Positions 12,060 to 23,822 of a stretch of 64,000 nt of DNA are shown here, in pieces. Below the pieces are notes generated by a model. The model searched no databases. It was not told the origin of the DNA and saw nothing but the letters and a program-made list of their open reading frames with translations. Source of the DNA: Lithospermum erythrorhizon (Eukaryota; Streptophyta; Magnoliopsida; Boraginales; Boraginaceae); assembly GCA_019722365.1 (NCBI GenBank), contig JADFUC010002119.1, forward strand, positions 1-64,000, written 5' to 3'. Position 1 is the stretch's first letter, and every line of letters begins with the position of its first letter. Position numbers and translations under genes: made by a program.

Positions 12060-12692
12060 TTGTTTGGTGAGGCAAAACTGAAAAATCTTCATTCGGACTC
12101 GGCACCGTTAATAGTTCTAGAGATTAATAACTTTGCATTTGTTTCGGAGGATAAGTTAGCAACGCTCAAAGATGTCTTTCGTCTAATTAGTCTTGTTGAT
12201 CTCTGTTTCATTGGGAAAATAAGCGTGTTGCCCGAGTTTGAAACAGGGTTCTGCAGCAATCTTCACAGTTTACATTTATGTTGGAGTGAGATGCAGGGAG
12301 ATCCAATGAGCATGCTGGAGAAGCTTCCGAATTTGCAAAAACTAAAGCTTGGCACTTGTTCGTTTGTATGGAAGGAAATGGCTTGTCATGCTACTGGTTT
12401 CCCTCAACTTAGATCTCTTAGTCTAAGTAGCTTAGGAAACTTAGAGAAATGGGTGATAGAAGATGGGGCCATGCCCAATCTTTCTCATTTGGAAATTTAT
12501 GAATGTTTGCAACTACAGATGATTCCTGATGGGATCAGATTTCTTGGCTCTCTAAAGAAAATGAATATTGTGCATATGCCAGAGGAGTTTTGTGCAAGAG
12601 TCCATGTTAATGATGATGGGAGAGAAGGAATTGATTTCCACAAAGTCATCCATGTCCATCCATTATTACCATCCCCATATGACCATCCATGA
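12060..12692 (+). pseudogene. NLR relic, C-terminal leucine-rich repeats
   Basis: An open frame of about 210 codons encodes the end of an RPP13/RPP8-type LRR domain. Repeats are seen in LHSLHLCW, LPNLQKLKLG, FPQLRSLSLSSLGNLEKW and MPNLSHLEIYECLQL. The tail MPEEFCARVHV...FHKVIHV is the usual C-terminus of this NLR group, and the stop TGA ends at 12692. No start codon belongs to this piece; the frame is open only because it is an exon-like fragment. It is in line with, and on the same strand as, the NB-ARC pieces at 10208-11582, so it is the 3' end of the same broken gene. Confidence 0.88.
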
Positions 12693-14146
12693 ACCATGGT
12701 ATATCAGGGTAAGATACTAAGATGGATTCTTATTTTGTAGCTCTAAAGAAGTTGATACCTCATTAGGTTCATCCCAGGGTACATTCCAGAGGAGACATTG
12801 TAAATAGATAATGATTGAATAGAACTTGTTGAGCAAGGTTTATGCTACCTTTACATTATTAACATGTCGCAATGTGTTTGAAGAGGCTTCCGGGGCTAAA
12901 GGGGTAGGAAGAGGTTTCGGATAATACACAACTTTACCTCAGTGATAACAAGAGAAGGTTATTTTCGAATTGAGTCAAGAGTGAAGTCCAAATAATATTG
13001 TCAACATAGGTAGTGTTGGGAGCCACTTTCAAGAGTAAGGTTTATGCTGCAGGTAATAAATATAGGGAATTATTTGCATCATAATCTTGGTTATGAATGC
13101 ATTTTCAAGAGGGGGTTAGGCTCATCTAGAATTTGGTAATACCAATTATTATTATTTTTGATAGATAAGTCATTAATATTAATTAAAAGTAATTTGTCCA
13201 TAGCCTTTCAGACTCTTACATGAAACCAATTTAAGTAACTTACAGCGCTGTTTTTCAATCATCATTATTCTTGAGTTTGTGGTAATTTTTATACCATACT
13301 TGTGAAAATAATTCATTAGTAATGATATACATCGTATGAAAATTAAGCTTTTTAATGAGATGTAATGTTGTGTAAATTGCTTCTCCATCGAAAGCCAACG
13401 AAAAGGAAGTAGAAAAATCTATGCAATCAGAATCTTCGTTTATATTGTGCTTTTTTTAGGAGAAAATTATTGGAAGCTTATTCTATGGTGTTTATATTGT
13501 GATTATTTTGTTTTGTTTGAAATATAATGCATGAACTCAAATAGACCTTTTATGCAGGTTTAATAGTATAGACGTTTCTCTACTATCAGGAAAGCTAAGG
13601 AATGGAACAAATTGCAAGAAGACTGGAGGATTAAGAAGAATACTGTCCCATGGCACCCCAAGACATAGGATGTTGTGTCAACCTTCAACCATGCTAATCG
13701 CTACTCATTGCAGTACTACGAGCGAGGGCTGCTAGTATTTCTAACGTTTCTAGTATTTCATTTTTATTTTCTGCTTCTACTAGTTATCGTCATAATGGTC
13801 ATGTAAGCCCACGAATTATAATATTGTCAATGTGGTCCCAGCTTCCCACGACTCCCAGATATTGGGGGTCAAGTGTACTTTAATCTCTGATAATAATATT
13901 GATGTTCATTTGATCTATGTAGTAGAATAACTTAGTTAAAAATTTATAATGGTGTAAATAGAGTTTGGATCATGTATTACATTTTATATGACACTTTCTA
14001 TTACACTTTATTAAAATTATGACACATATTATATATATTTTTATTTTTAAATTATCTTTAAAAAACAAATAATATTTGAATGAATTGATTATCTTAAAAC
14101 TCTAATTTAAATTGATTAGGATAATCTTAATTATAATTACAACTCA
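12693..14146. other. Intergenic, with degenerate SINE/RTE-tail-like copy
   Basis: No gene recognised. At 12895-12965 lies a degenerate copy of the TTACC...GTGATAACA repeat that is better preserved at 35797-35876. The rest (13140-13400, 13880-14146) is AT-rich without clear features. A GC-normal block at 13560-13740 could be an exon or 3' UTR relic, but nothing in it is recognisable. Confidence 0.4.
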
Positions 14147-14255
14147 TTAATCACAACATTTATGATTTATCAACGAAACAAATGAATGAATAAAGGGAAC
14201 AAAAACTTCAAAAAAAACTCCAAGCGCCGTTTCCTCATCTATGTACACCACAAAT

Positions 14256-14561
14256 TCAAACAAAGGGAACAAACGTAGTTGGTTTGTAGCAAAAAGGAGA
14301 GGCTGGATGTTGCCATTTTTTGAACACCATAGCCGTTGACTTTTGCTTCTCAGCTTCTCCAGTGGTACTTCTTGACTCATCTATCACCAAGTTGTTACTA
14401 CTAGTTGTACATTGAATCTGATCAGGCAAGGTTGTCAACGGAGATAAGAGAGGAATCACCACTTTCCAATCAACTTCCCGGCTTATAGTCAACGATGCTG
14501 GGGCTAAACTATGTAACCTTCTAGGCTCTTGTCTAGTTTGACTATTTTTGGCCAAGTTCAT
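14256..14561 (-). CDS. Small unrecognised plant protein, 101 aa, intact
   Basis: A single-exon frame on the minus strand from ATG at 14561 to a stop ending at 14256. The N-terminus is MNLAKNSQTRQEPRRLHS; the middle holds VDWKVVIPLLSPL followed by a serine/threonine-rich stretch; the C-terminus is FKKWQHPASPFCYKP... ending FVPFV. No signal peptide or membrane segment is seen. From memory, small plant proteins of unknown function carry a similar W-Q-H-P-A-x-P-F-C-Y-x-P tail; this is unverified. Support for a real gene: a TATA box 120 bases upstream, a pyrimidine-rich, ATG-free 5' UTR, an intact frame, and the conserved-looking end. A smaller overlapping frame at 14147-14380 is a shadow. Function unknown. 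Confidence 0.6.
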   Translation of the reverse strand: MNLAKNSQTRQEPRRLHSLAPASLTISREVDWKVVIPLLSPLTTLPDQIQCTTSSNNLVIDESRSTTGEAEKQKSTAMVFKKWQHPASPFCYKPTTFVPFV

Positions 14562-14677
14562 GTTTCTAATATTTGGTCAACTTCTTATTTTCTTGTGAAG
14601 TATAATGATTTTAGGGAATTGGGAAAGGGTGTTTTTGTGAAGAGGTATGAATTTGAGGAAGATTTTGAGGGGGAGTG

Positions 14678-14686
14678 AATTTATAG
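14678..14686 (-). promoter_or_regulatory. TATA box of the gene at 14256-14561
   Basis: The minus strand reads CTATAAATT here, about 120 bases upstream of the ATG. The 90 or so bases between a start site 30 bp downstream and the ATG would form the 5' UTR and contain no ATG. Confidence 0.5.
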
Positions 14687-14689
14687 GGA

Positions 14690-15950
14690 GAATTAGGAAC
14701 ATGTTTTGTTGTTCAACGTGTGAGAAATGGGCATGGTTACGGTCAACTAGACAGTCCAAATTTGATCACCTACTATTGTCTACTTCCACCGTTACGTTTT
14801 GGAGAATTCCGCGGTTTGGACAAAATGACAATTGTATTAAAATGATAGTTTATTTGATAATTTATACGAGAACGGTTACGGTTCATTAATGATACGGTTC
14901 ATAATTTTCGTTAATCTTCATATGTATGGCCAATTTCAATATAAAAATGATACATATTATTAAAATGTATCATTCTAAGATGGTACAATTTAAAAAATCC
15001 AAAAAAAAATACACATAATTAGTATGTGTACCAAAAACAAATTGGTATAAATTATCTAAAAAGTAAAAAAAGCTTATATGATTGACAATAATGATTTTCT
15101 TTAGGAAAAGTGTGCATATTGCTTAAAATCTACCAAAAGAAGAAAAAATATTCCCTCAGTTAGATTTTAGTTGTCTTTCTGGAGTCAATTTTTTATAAAA
15201 TTACTTGTCTTTTAGCGTAGAAAATTATAATTACATTTGATATACTTTTAGTCTATTTTTTCTTATTAAGAATTATCAACCAACCAATGATATAGTTTTA
15301 ATTAATTGTCATTCCATTCAATATATCTTTTAACTACTTTTTTATTTCCTTAATCTATCGGTAAATAACTAGAGCAACTAAAAAAGAAAATTAAAAGTAT
15401 ATCCTTAAAATGATATAATTTACATTTTTAATCATTAATAAACGAAAAGTTTAATTAATAACTTTCCACAATTTATACCACCAATATTAGTACTTAAACA
15501 AATGAAGTTTTGAATTATTATATTATCATTTGGACACATAGAGTATATATATACGACCTACTACACCACCTATGGGCATGACGTCAGACTCAATGCTCCC
15601 TTAAATAAGTATATACAATCAATTAGGGGTATAAGGGGTAGTCGTCTACTTAAAATTTTTGAGAAATTATATTTTTTATTATTATTAAAAAATAAATTTA
15701 CTATTTAACTATTCAAAAGAATTAAAATATTCGTCCTTTCTAATTTTTGTATATTTTTCTTCATGTATATAATATTGATTGCCGTCTCCCCTATAAAAAT
15801 TCTAATTACCAATTTATTTTGTAACGATACAAATAAAATATGAAGATGATCCCTCTTGTATTATATATTGAAGAGCTTGAGAGTTAATTGTTGTATATTG
15901 AAGAAATTTTCAACCTCAACATCTTGACCTTCATGTGGTGGCCAGTGGGA
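14690..15950. other. AT-rich intergenic region with possible MITE remnant
   Basis: No gene seen. Around 15150 the sequence TTCCCTCAGTTAG, followed 220 bp on by AACTAAAAAAGAAAATT, recalls Stowaway-type MITE ends, but no matching inverted terminus or TA target repeat could be fixed. A TGACGTCA word (CRE/as-1-like) lies at about 15578-15585 with no gene positioned to use it. Confidence 0.3.
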
Positions 15951-15989
15951 TGGAGAGATATAACTGTTAGTGCTAGAGTGATTGCTGTT

Positions 15990-16500
15990 GACCTCCAAGC
16001 TAAAGTGATATAGTCCTGATGTGATCCCACGATAGTGGCGAAAAATGAAGGAATTTGAGGCGGGTTTGGACTCTAAAGTTACTTTATTTTTGAGTCGAGT
16101 TAGGTTAGAAGTTTTCTTATATATATATAGGCGTTTCTATAAGTTTTTGTATCACAAAATTAACATACAAAACAATTTCTAGAGAATATTATTGAATCAT
16201 CATCAATAATATTGTGAGGCTTTGTTATTGAGAATACTAAGTTATAAAGTATTACTCAATTGAGTGTTCTAACTTGATAGGTAATTGTAACAATATTCCG
16301 GTTTGATTTTTAGTGGATTTACGCGGCGACAACAGGGGCGTACCTTTCACGTTGAGTGGCAACTTTGTATAAATTTGTGTGTCGTTTATTTTCATAATTT
16401 ATACATGCGTTATCGTTATTTTAACTTGGGTTTTGGTGATTAGATTATTTTATAATCATGGCATTAATCACTTGAGTTAGCCTAGTTATCACCAATATAA
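15990..16500 (+). mobile_element. Copia-type LTR remnant
   Basis: A TATA-like TTATATATATATAGG near 16115, then, after about 200 bases, GGGCGTACCTTTCACGTTGA and TTTGTGTGTCGTTTATTTTC (16335-16395). This arrangement is typical of the R-U5 part of plant Copia LTRs. No internal coding region, primer site or partner LTR is present, so it would be a solo or truncated LTR. Ends are approximate. Confidence 0.4.
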
Positions 16501-16747
16501 CTCAACTTGTAATGATAGATGCGAAGAGTTTTTTGTAATAACAAGTGCACTGAAGTTCAAAAAGTATATATTTGTGACGATGACTCGAAGAGGTCTGATG
16601 CGGTGGAGGTCAAGAAAATGCCTTCTTTTTATCAATGCAAGCCAAGCGAATGGTTGATTTTTTAAATTTATTTTCGTTCATTAATTGAACATAAAATATA
16701 ACCCATCCACTAACAATCATTATTGTTTCAAGAAACCCTTAAGGATA

Positions 16748-16890
16748 ATGAAGATGATGGAATAGCTTGGCATGACTTCAAGATTATGAGTTCGATTCTT
16801 CTTATCAATACTTTCTTGTTGATACGTCACATGTGAGGCTTACCTAGTGTAATTTACGTGAAGAGGAAGTGGTTTGCGGGCTATTAACGT
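16748..16890 (+). mobile_element. SINE-like element
   Basis: A box-B-like word GAGTTCGATTC at about 16787-16797 is followed by GAGGCTTACCTAGTG and GTGGTTTGCGGGCTATTA, a layout found in tRNA-derived plant SINEs. The related copy at 31190-31345 shares this order of words. The A box is weak. Confidence 0.45.
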
Positions 16891-17389
16891 TAACGGAAAA
16901 TCTGTCGATTACACACTCGGCGAATAGCGGCTACAATTCCCTCATTACAAAACTATTGTTCCTAGAAGTTGAATGTAGGCCAAGTACGGAGAATGTGATG
17001 CCATTCATGTTAATTATGCCATTCATCATTTAATTATGATCGTATGATGATAGAAGACAAAAATTTACCCAAAGGAAACAATAGCTGATGATACAAGAAC
17101 TGAAACCTCGTATTGTACTTAAGTCAAATAATTGAGAGTGAATAAAGAGTCAATTGTTCATTGGTGTTAAATGGTGGAATCAAATTGTAATTTAATTTCG
17201 AGATAATTATATTATTATGAATTAATCATCAAATAACATGATATAAATATTGCAATATAACTTCCAAAAGTAATAAATGGAGCACATTATATACATGTAC
17301 TTCATCTAACTAGTTACTCAAAAATAATTCCATATAAGTGATTTTGAGAATAAATTATATAAGTGATTTTAATGAATTTCTGAAATTTT
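16891..17389. other. Intergenic, nothing recognised
   Basis: AT-rich DNA with no reading frame or repeat that I can assign. Confidence 0.4.
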
Positions 17390-17399
17390 CAATCAACAT

Positions 17400-17770
17400 T
17401 GATAATGTTTTGAGTAGGCGCTGTAAATGAAGCGAGAGCCCTACCGAACTTTAGTATTCGGCTCGGCTCAGAGGTAAGAGGATTCGAGTTTTGGTTATTT
17501 CGAGGTTCGAGCGAAAAGTCGAAAAAAGTTCGGTCGATTCGAATTCGAGTTGATTCAATTCGACCGGAAAATTCAATTTTAATGAAAAAATATGAAAAAA
17601 TAAAAAAAAAATATATAAATTTATGTGGTTCGAGAGGCGAATCGAGCCTTGACTCATTTCGGCGGAACATAAAATGGTCGAGCTCGGCTTGAACTACGTC
17701 GAACCGAACCGGGTGAACTTTTCGGCAGAACTTCGAGCCGAATCGAGCTTCCGGATTCTTTTACAAGGCC
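17400..17770. repeat. TCGAG/GAGCTCGG-rich degenerate repeat
   Basis: Dense short words such as GGCTCGGCTC, GGTTCGAGCG, TTCGAATTCGAG, GAACCGAACC and CGAATCGAGC, interrupted by an A-rich stretch at 17580-17620. Such sequence is widespread in plant repeat DNA. The reading frames here (68-93 codons) are low-complexity and not genes. A related patch lies at 11660-11790. Confidence 0.5.
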
Positions 17771-17929
17771 TAGTTTTGAAATAAGATAAAAATTGTTGGT
17801 TGAGAAAGATGAACAATACTTTTTGTTTGAGTAGATGAAAATCTAAAATGACAAAATAGATGAATTTTTTTAATCTAGCGAAAGGAATAGACAAAGTAGT
17901 TGAGTTCTTGGCGTGATAGCTCACGCTGT

Positions 17930-19111
17930 CGTTATTTCTTTGTTATAGTTATAAAACGTAACCAAACATAGATAAACAAAATTATGTAATGAATAAATTT
18001 TTTTAAATTTTATAGAGTATCATTTTTGTAGAACTATGAAATCATCAAAATTGAAAATGTCATTTATATATTTAAACTTCCTTATTTAAAAAATTCAAAA
18101 TTGTCATACTCAAATAATCAAAATTTCTTCTTCTTTATCTTTATATATCAACATTGTGTCATCATCATAAAACAAATTGAGTGATCGTATTTTTCGATTC
18201 TTGTTATTTTCTTTTGTGGATTATTTGCTAGATGACCTCTCTTTTCTCATATATTAAAAGACAATGATTAGCATCATAAAGTAATTGTAGGCAATTAAGA
18301 GTTAAAGGCTTGCCTTAAAAAGAACAACAATATGAAATTAATATACATGATCAGAGATGAAGATCAATAGGATGACCCAACAAACATAAATATATAAATA
18401 TGAAACAATTTTTAAAAAAGTAGCATTCAAAAATCTGATAATTGAGAATAGAAACCAATATACTTACCACTTAATTAAACTTTTCGTTTCTTTGCAAGTT
18501 GGGTTTATTTTCAATGTGGATGCATTGGTTGTTTGAATTTGACTTTTTATTATTTTTTTTATCAATATTTTAATTTGGCCTTAGACTTGAAGTTCATTAT
18601 TTAGCCTAGAAAATACTTTATTACATTATTGAAAATAGTGTACGCCTTATGCAATAATTTTACCATAGTAATCTACAATCTTCATTCTCAATGCTTTTTA
18701 ATTACGGTATGATTGCTTTGTTCATTTTGCAAAACTCCTCCTTCATTTAAATAAATATTGTTAATAAAATAAAATAATAATAGAACAAATCTATCTACAA
18801 TATTCAATATATGGGTAAAAATAATAAATAATGATAGTTAATAGGATATGAAGTGAAAACTTAGTAATGTAAAAATTGTAATACGTAATTACCTCGTCCA
18901 TACATTCCTAATTGAGTACTTTGCATTATTTTTCAACTACAAATTTTAACAAAAAAAAGTTGTTTAAGTTAATAATAAATAAACCAATATACTAATAAGT
19001 TTTATATGATCCTAGTAGATTTATATAAATAATATTATTGCATTATTTTAGTAAATAAACCCTAGTGAGTATAATAGAACCTATTAATAATTTTAAAAAG
19101 TAAATAAGATG

Positions 19112-19149
<38 letters not shown>

Positions 19150-19700
19150 TACGTATTTTAGTAAAATACATGTAATAATTATTTAAAAAGAAGGTGAGCT
19201 TTTAATAAATAAAAAACTAAAATCATTATACACCAATAAGTTACTACTACTAATTGTTATTTAGCACTCAATAACACATTCATTTAAGGATTGAGGGAGT
19301 ATAAGAGTAATAAAATCTTTTCTAATAAGAAAAATTACATGCTCTTATATAAAAATTAGAGCATGATTATTATGGCTGGTAAGAAGTCCATTTTGAAGTT
19401 TTTACTCACAATTACTAATTAGATGAGGAATGAGATTCTCTTTTAGTAGAGTAAACATGTTTGATGAGTTTAAAGAACAATAAACACGTGGGCTTGAAAA
19501 TTAATGACAATAATAAATTAAAAAGTGATGATAAGATCATACACATATATTTAGGTAATTTTTTAAATATGTAGTAAGTTTTTTTTAAAGTCTTAAGTTT
19601 AAATACTTTCGGTTAACTTATCTTTGCATTAAAACATAATTACTCTCTATAGTTCTAAAAATCTTCTAGTTTCCATGGTATTGATTGACTTTTTAATATT
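17930..19700. other. AT-rich intergenic region
   Basis: No coding signal. It contains the (AT)n microsatellite listed separately. The word GAGGGAGTA near 19296 resembles a MITE terminus, but no partner was found. Confidence 0.45.
19113..19144. repeat. (AT)n microsatellite
   Basis: About 16 uninterrupted AT dinucleotides. Shorter AT runs occur near 23455, 49885 and 62347. Confidence 0.95.
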
Positions 19701-19701
19701 T

Positions 19702-20094
19702 AAACTTATGTATTTTCATAGATATTTTATAAATTTGATGAAAATATATCAAAAGAGTAATACTATTAAAATAATAGTTTTTGATTCAAATGAAAAGTTA
19801 TTATATGAAGTATCGAATTAATATATGTAACAAAAATTTATTTACGTTTATTGAAAGACAAACTACAACGGTGTTTAATGATGGAGGTAGTAATTGATTT
19901 TAATTATTGACCTGCCAATAAAGATCTTGATGATTTAAAGTGTAAAATCTATACTGAATAGCTTTTTATATGTAGAATCCTATATTATTGGTCTTGTCTT
20001 TCAGTTAAATTAAAATTTATCAAAATACAATTATACCCTTCATTAACTTTCAAATCATATTATTTAAGTAGGGATATTTTAGGCGGATCAAAAT
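19702..20094 (+). repeat. Duplicated block, copy A (order S1-S2)
   Basis: S1 (19702-19935) and S2 (19968-20094) both recur at 21321-23012, in the reverse order S2-S1 but the same orientation. S1 includes GATGGAGGTAGTAATTGATT, S2 includes CTTTCAGTTAAATTAAAA. Copy A holds the unoccupied form of the MULE target, ATTAATATA, at 19817-19825. Confidence 0.8.
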
Positions 20095-21320
20095 TCAATT
20101 GTCATAGGCAAATAATTAAAACTTCTCCTTCTTTATTTTTTTGTTTTATATGAAAGTTATTGATAGATTCACTACATCGTCATCTTTATTACGATCAATT
20201 AGTTCTATCTTAGGGTGTTGATTCTTTGGTGAATTAGGCCTCTTTTTTTATTCTTTGGTGTATCATTTATTTCTTCCATTTTCATATTAGTTTGAGTTTA
20301 CAGGTTTGCCCACATATATTATTATACAATGTACTCGAGATGATATTTCAAAGTTATACGTAGTAATATTATATCATGGTACTTTCGAATGATTTGGTGA
20401 ATGATTTGATAATTAATTTTTTTTTCATTTTTGGCAAGATTTTAATTTGTTACATTTTTTCTTCCGATTCCCTAAAGGATATGTCTTCCTCTGTAATAGT
20501 TTTTTTCTTTCAAATACTGAATATTGTGCACAATTTTTCTTTTTTTATTGTCCTTGATTATGTATTTATGATGATTTCAAACTTATAGTTTCTCTCAACT
20601 ATAGAATATTAGAAATAAGTCAATATTTATTCTTTTTGTATATTTTCTATCATTTTTGTTAACTAAATTAAGTATTATGCATACTTGAAAAAAGTATTAT
20701 ATGAAAAAAGTATTACATGAATTTTTAGTTTCAATACTATTAACTATTATACATGTTTAAGAATAACAATTTACACTACTTTTAATTTATAAAGTTTTAA
20801 TTTTCAAGAGTTGAAATTTTAAATTTGAGACTCAAGTATTTTTAATATATGATGTATAATTATATATTAAATTATATAATAACTATTCATACAAAATATT
20901 TTATACAAACTAAACTCAAGAGAGAAAGACCGACTACATGATAAAAAAAAAAGTATACATGTATAAATCTTCTTTAGGATTTCAGTATTATCATAAACAA
21001 TTGTAACATAATTCAATAAATACAACAAATTTTAAACGATTGGCCGTCAAATTTTATAATCTAAAACACAATTATGATTAAATTTCCTAAAAAGACGATC
21101 AAACTTTAATTGATCTGATATATAAGTGACAAGGTAAGAAAACTTTTAATTTGATAGCGTAAAGAGTAGTATGGTACCTGGATTGGCCTGTTCAAATAGT
21201 AGTATATATATTGAAGTAACGTAACTTAAGTAACATTATTGAATTAGTGCACGGATATTTCATGTTATTATTGGATCCAACTGTATACTATTTTAATAGA
21301 ATCCTATATTAAGATAAGTT
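20095..21320. other. AT-rich intergenic region
   Basis: Very AT-rich. The 70-codon frame at 20376-20588 is phenylalanine/isoleucine-rich low complexity and not supported as a gene. Nothing else recognised. Confidence 0.45.
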
Positions 21321-23012
21321 TTATGTAGAATATTAGAATCCTATATTAGTGGTCTTATCTTTCAGTTAAATTAAAATTATCAAAATACAAATTTATATCC
21401 TTCATTAATTATCAAATCATATTATTTAAATAGGAATATTTTAGGAAACTTATGTATTTTATTATATATTTTATAAATTTGATGAAAATATATCAAAAGG
21501 TAGTCTTAATAAAATAATAATTTTTGATTGAAAGAAAAGTGATTTGATGAAGTATCAAATTAATATAGGCTTGGTGGTTGTTGGGCCCCTATCGCATGGT
21601 TTTGTATTACATGTGGGTCATGTACTATTTTAGTGTCTCGCCCCCGAACTATTTTCGGTCAACCCCTAAACTATTTTTTGGTATACAGGCACCCCCACGA
21701 CTCGTACACCTAATTTTCGTACAATATGATGAAATAGTATATTCACCTTAAGATACAACGTTAGTCATGATAAAATTCTTTATTTTGTCCTAACACTAAA
21801 GTATGAGGACTAAAGTATCTAATCCATTTTCTTCCTTATACTTCCCACCCGCCCCACCTTTACCCATGCATTTACTTCTCGAAAAATGCTGCTGACCCCC
21901 CAGCAGCCACCACCAATTTCGCCGCACCAAACACCATCTCACCAATCCGCCCCACCACCACCAAACTACGGCATCGGATCACCTCATCACCAAAAAATTA
22001 AAACCAAACAATTAAAATAATTGCCGTTTATCTTAAGAAGAAATTCAGAAGAAATCAGATCTTTTGGAATTATTGATGAAGTGATACTGTGATACATGCC
22101 TCAATTTGGTCTTTTAGAAGTACCCAGGATGTATTGCTTCAGTTATTTCCAAAATTGTTGACTATAATATGGTGAAGAGCTTCCAGATTATCAGCATTCA
22201 CAAAATTGTTAATCGGAAGGTACCTTGGTTTAAAGTACAGGCTTTCTACTTTACTCTGAGGAGTATTTCATATGTTCTTATTCTGCTAATCTCATACCAA
22301 ATGATATTGGACTACGTTCATGGATACAAAATGAAAATATGTGCCCGATTTCTCTTCATTTATGGAGGTCAGCCTCCCCGTCAATTATGAGGAACTGATA
22401 GAATCGGCATAATACTTGGCTTTTGTTTTTGTTTGTTTGCGCTACATTATTATTAGATCCGATGCAGCTTTTTACTCTTTAACATCAATGGAAGCGCAAA
22501 AAGCACGGGGAAGGGGAAGGGGCGGTCGAGAGGGGAGCATATCCGAGGAGGGGAAGCGGAATGGGGGCGGGCTCTGGCTAAAAATGATTAGGAAGGGAAG
22601 GGAGGAGGTAGCAGGTGGGGGTGGGGTGTGTTAAGGAAGAAGGGGTTTGGATATTTTGGTCCCTATGCTTTGGTGTTAGGGACAAAATGGCATTTCTTAT
22701 GACTGATGTGTATTTTAAGGTAATATAGTAATTTCACTATATTTATAATGAAAATTAGGTGTATACCAAGTCGAGGAGGAGTGCACAGATACTAAAAATA
22801 GTTTAGAAATTTTGTAGGAGGAAATAGTTGAGGGTGCTACTAAAAAATAGTATGGGAGCCATAGGCAACTGAGCCCAATGAATCTGAGGCACAACCGCAA
22901 CCATTAATATATGTTACAAAATTTATTTTTGTTTTTTTTGAAAAGACAAACTACAACGATTGTTTTATTGATGGAGGTAGTAATTGATTTTGGTATTAGA
23001 CACCAATAAAGA
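21321..23012 (+). repeat. Duplicated block, copy B (order S2-S1), split by a MULE
   Basis: S2' is 21321-21444; S1' is 21446-21567 continuing at 22903-23012. The break inside S1' is exactly the MULE insertion. Order and orientation suggest remains of a tandem array of an S1-S2 unit, read from a different starting point. Confidence 0.8.
21568..22902. mobile_element. Non-autonomous Mutator-like element (MULE), 1335 bp
   Basis: Flanked by a perfect 9-bp duplication, ATTAATATA, at 21559-21567 and 22903-22911; 9 bp is the usual Mutator length. The ends form long diverged inverted repeats: left-arm words such as CTAAACTATTTTTTGG, GTACACCTAATTTTCG and TTTGTCCTAACAC reappear inverted in the right arm as CTAAACTATTTTTAG, GTATACACCTAATTTTC and TTTGTCCCTAACAC (left arm about 21615-21830, right arm about 22660-22860). 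The outermost 40 bp match only weakly. No transposase frame is present. The centre (21850-22640) is more GC-rich, pyrimidine-rich on the left and purine-rich on the right, and may be captured host DNA; the 73-codon frames there resemble nothing I know. Confidence 0.9.
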
Positions 23013-23508
23013 TGATGATGATGGAAAAGGAAATATATATAAATGTGTAAGTACTATTTATTTTACCAAGGTTTTTCAATGCATTGCTTATCTTTATTGT
23101 AATTGGTGTTCCTCCTAATTTTCTTTTATTGAGTGCAGTGAGTCACAACTCGTAGCACGTTTTATGCCATGTTTTATTATTTGCAATTTTCATTTTCTAG
23201 TTCCAATTTTTTTTTTTGCTTCAAATAGAATAATGTCGATAAGTATTATTAAGACATAAAGTCCTATTCAAACTCTACACATGTGTATTATAGATGATGA
23301 ACTCAATATTACTTCTTAATTTCTAGTGTTCAAAAGCTCAAGTTTAACTTTAATAGGAATTATTTATAAGTAATAAGGGTATTTTTAATCGGATTGTCAT
23401 GAAAAAATAAAGAGAAACTTTTTAAGAAAACTTTTATTTTATATATTATATATACATATATATATATAGATAGATATAGAATAGTGATCCATTTATGTCG
23501 AAAGTATT
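23013..23508. other. AT-rich intergenic region
   Basis: No gene or repeat assigned apart from short AT runs near 23455. Confidence 0.4.
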
Positions 23509-23822
23509 TGTTATATTACCTTATCTAATCTAAATCGAATGAAATTGATTGATTAGTAGAGGTTCTAAGAGAGAATTTGAGGGAAAACAGTTGACTACTT
23601 ACGACTTTCCTAAATTGGGAGAAAATCTTATTAATGATTGTGAAATGATTACAATGATATTTATACAAGCTCAATAACTGCCCTCTCTTCTCACTCAGCC
23701 AATTAGCTAACTAACCAATCCATAACTAACTCCAACTGCTTCAGTGCCGGATAATCATTATCTCATCATAATGCTATCCACCAACTATCAACTAATTCGG
23801 TTATGCCACATGTCAGTCAACA
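23509..23822 (-). mobile_element. 3' LTR of a minus-strand Copia element
   Basis: On the minus strand it starts TGTTGACTGACATG at 23822 and ends ...TATAACA at 23509, giving TGTT...AACA ends. The first 145 bases match the other LTR at 30430-30574. A TATA-like GTATAAATATC lies near 23665. A purine-rich tract with GCTGGGGG lies directly before it on the minus strand (about 23823-23832), as expected for the polypurine tract. Confidence 0.8.

Noticed and set aside
15578..15585. TGACGTCA as a functional regulatory site
   Set aside because: A single 8-base word with no gene placed to use it.
17389..17924. Frames rich in R, E and F near the TCGAG repeats
   Set aside because: Low-complexity repeat DNA, not a gene.
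20376..20588. Hydrophobic 70-codon frame resembling a membrane peptide
   Set aside because: T-rich sequence translates to F/I/L by default; no promoter or conserved feature.
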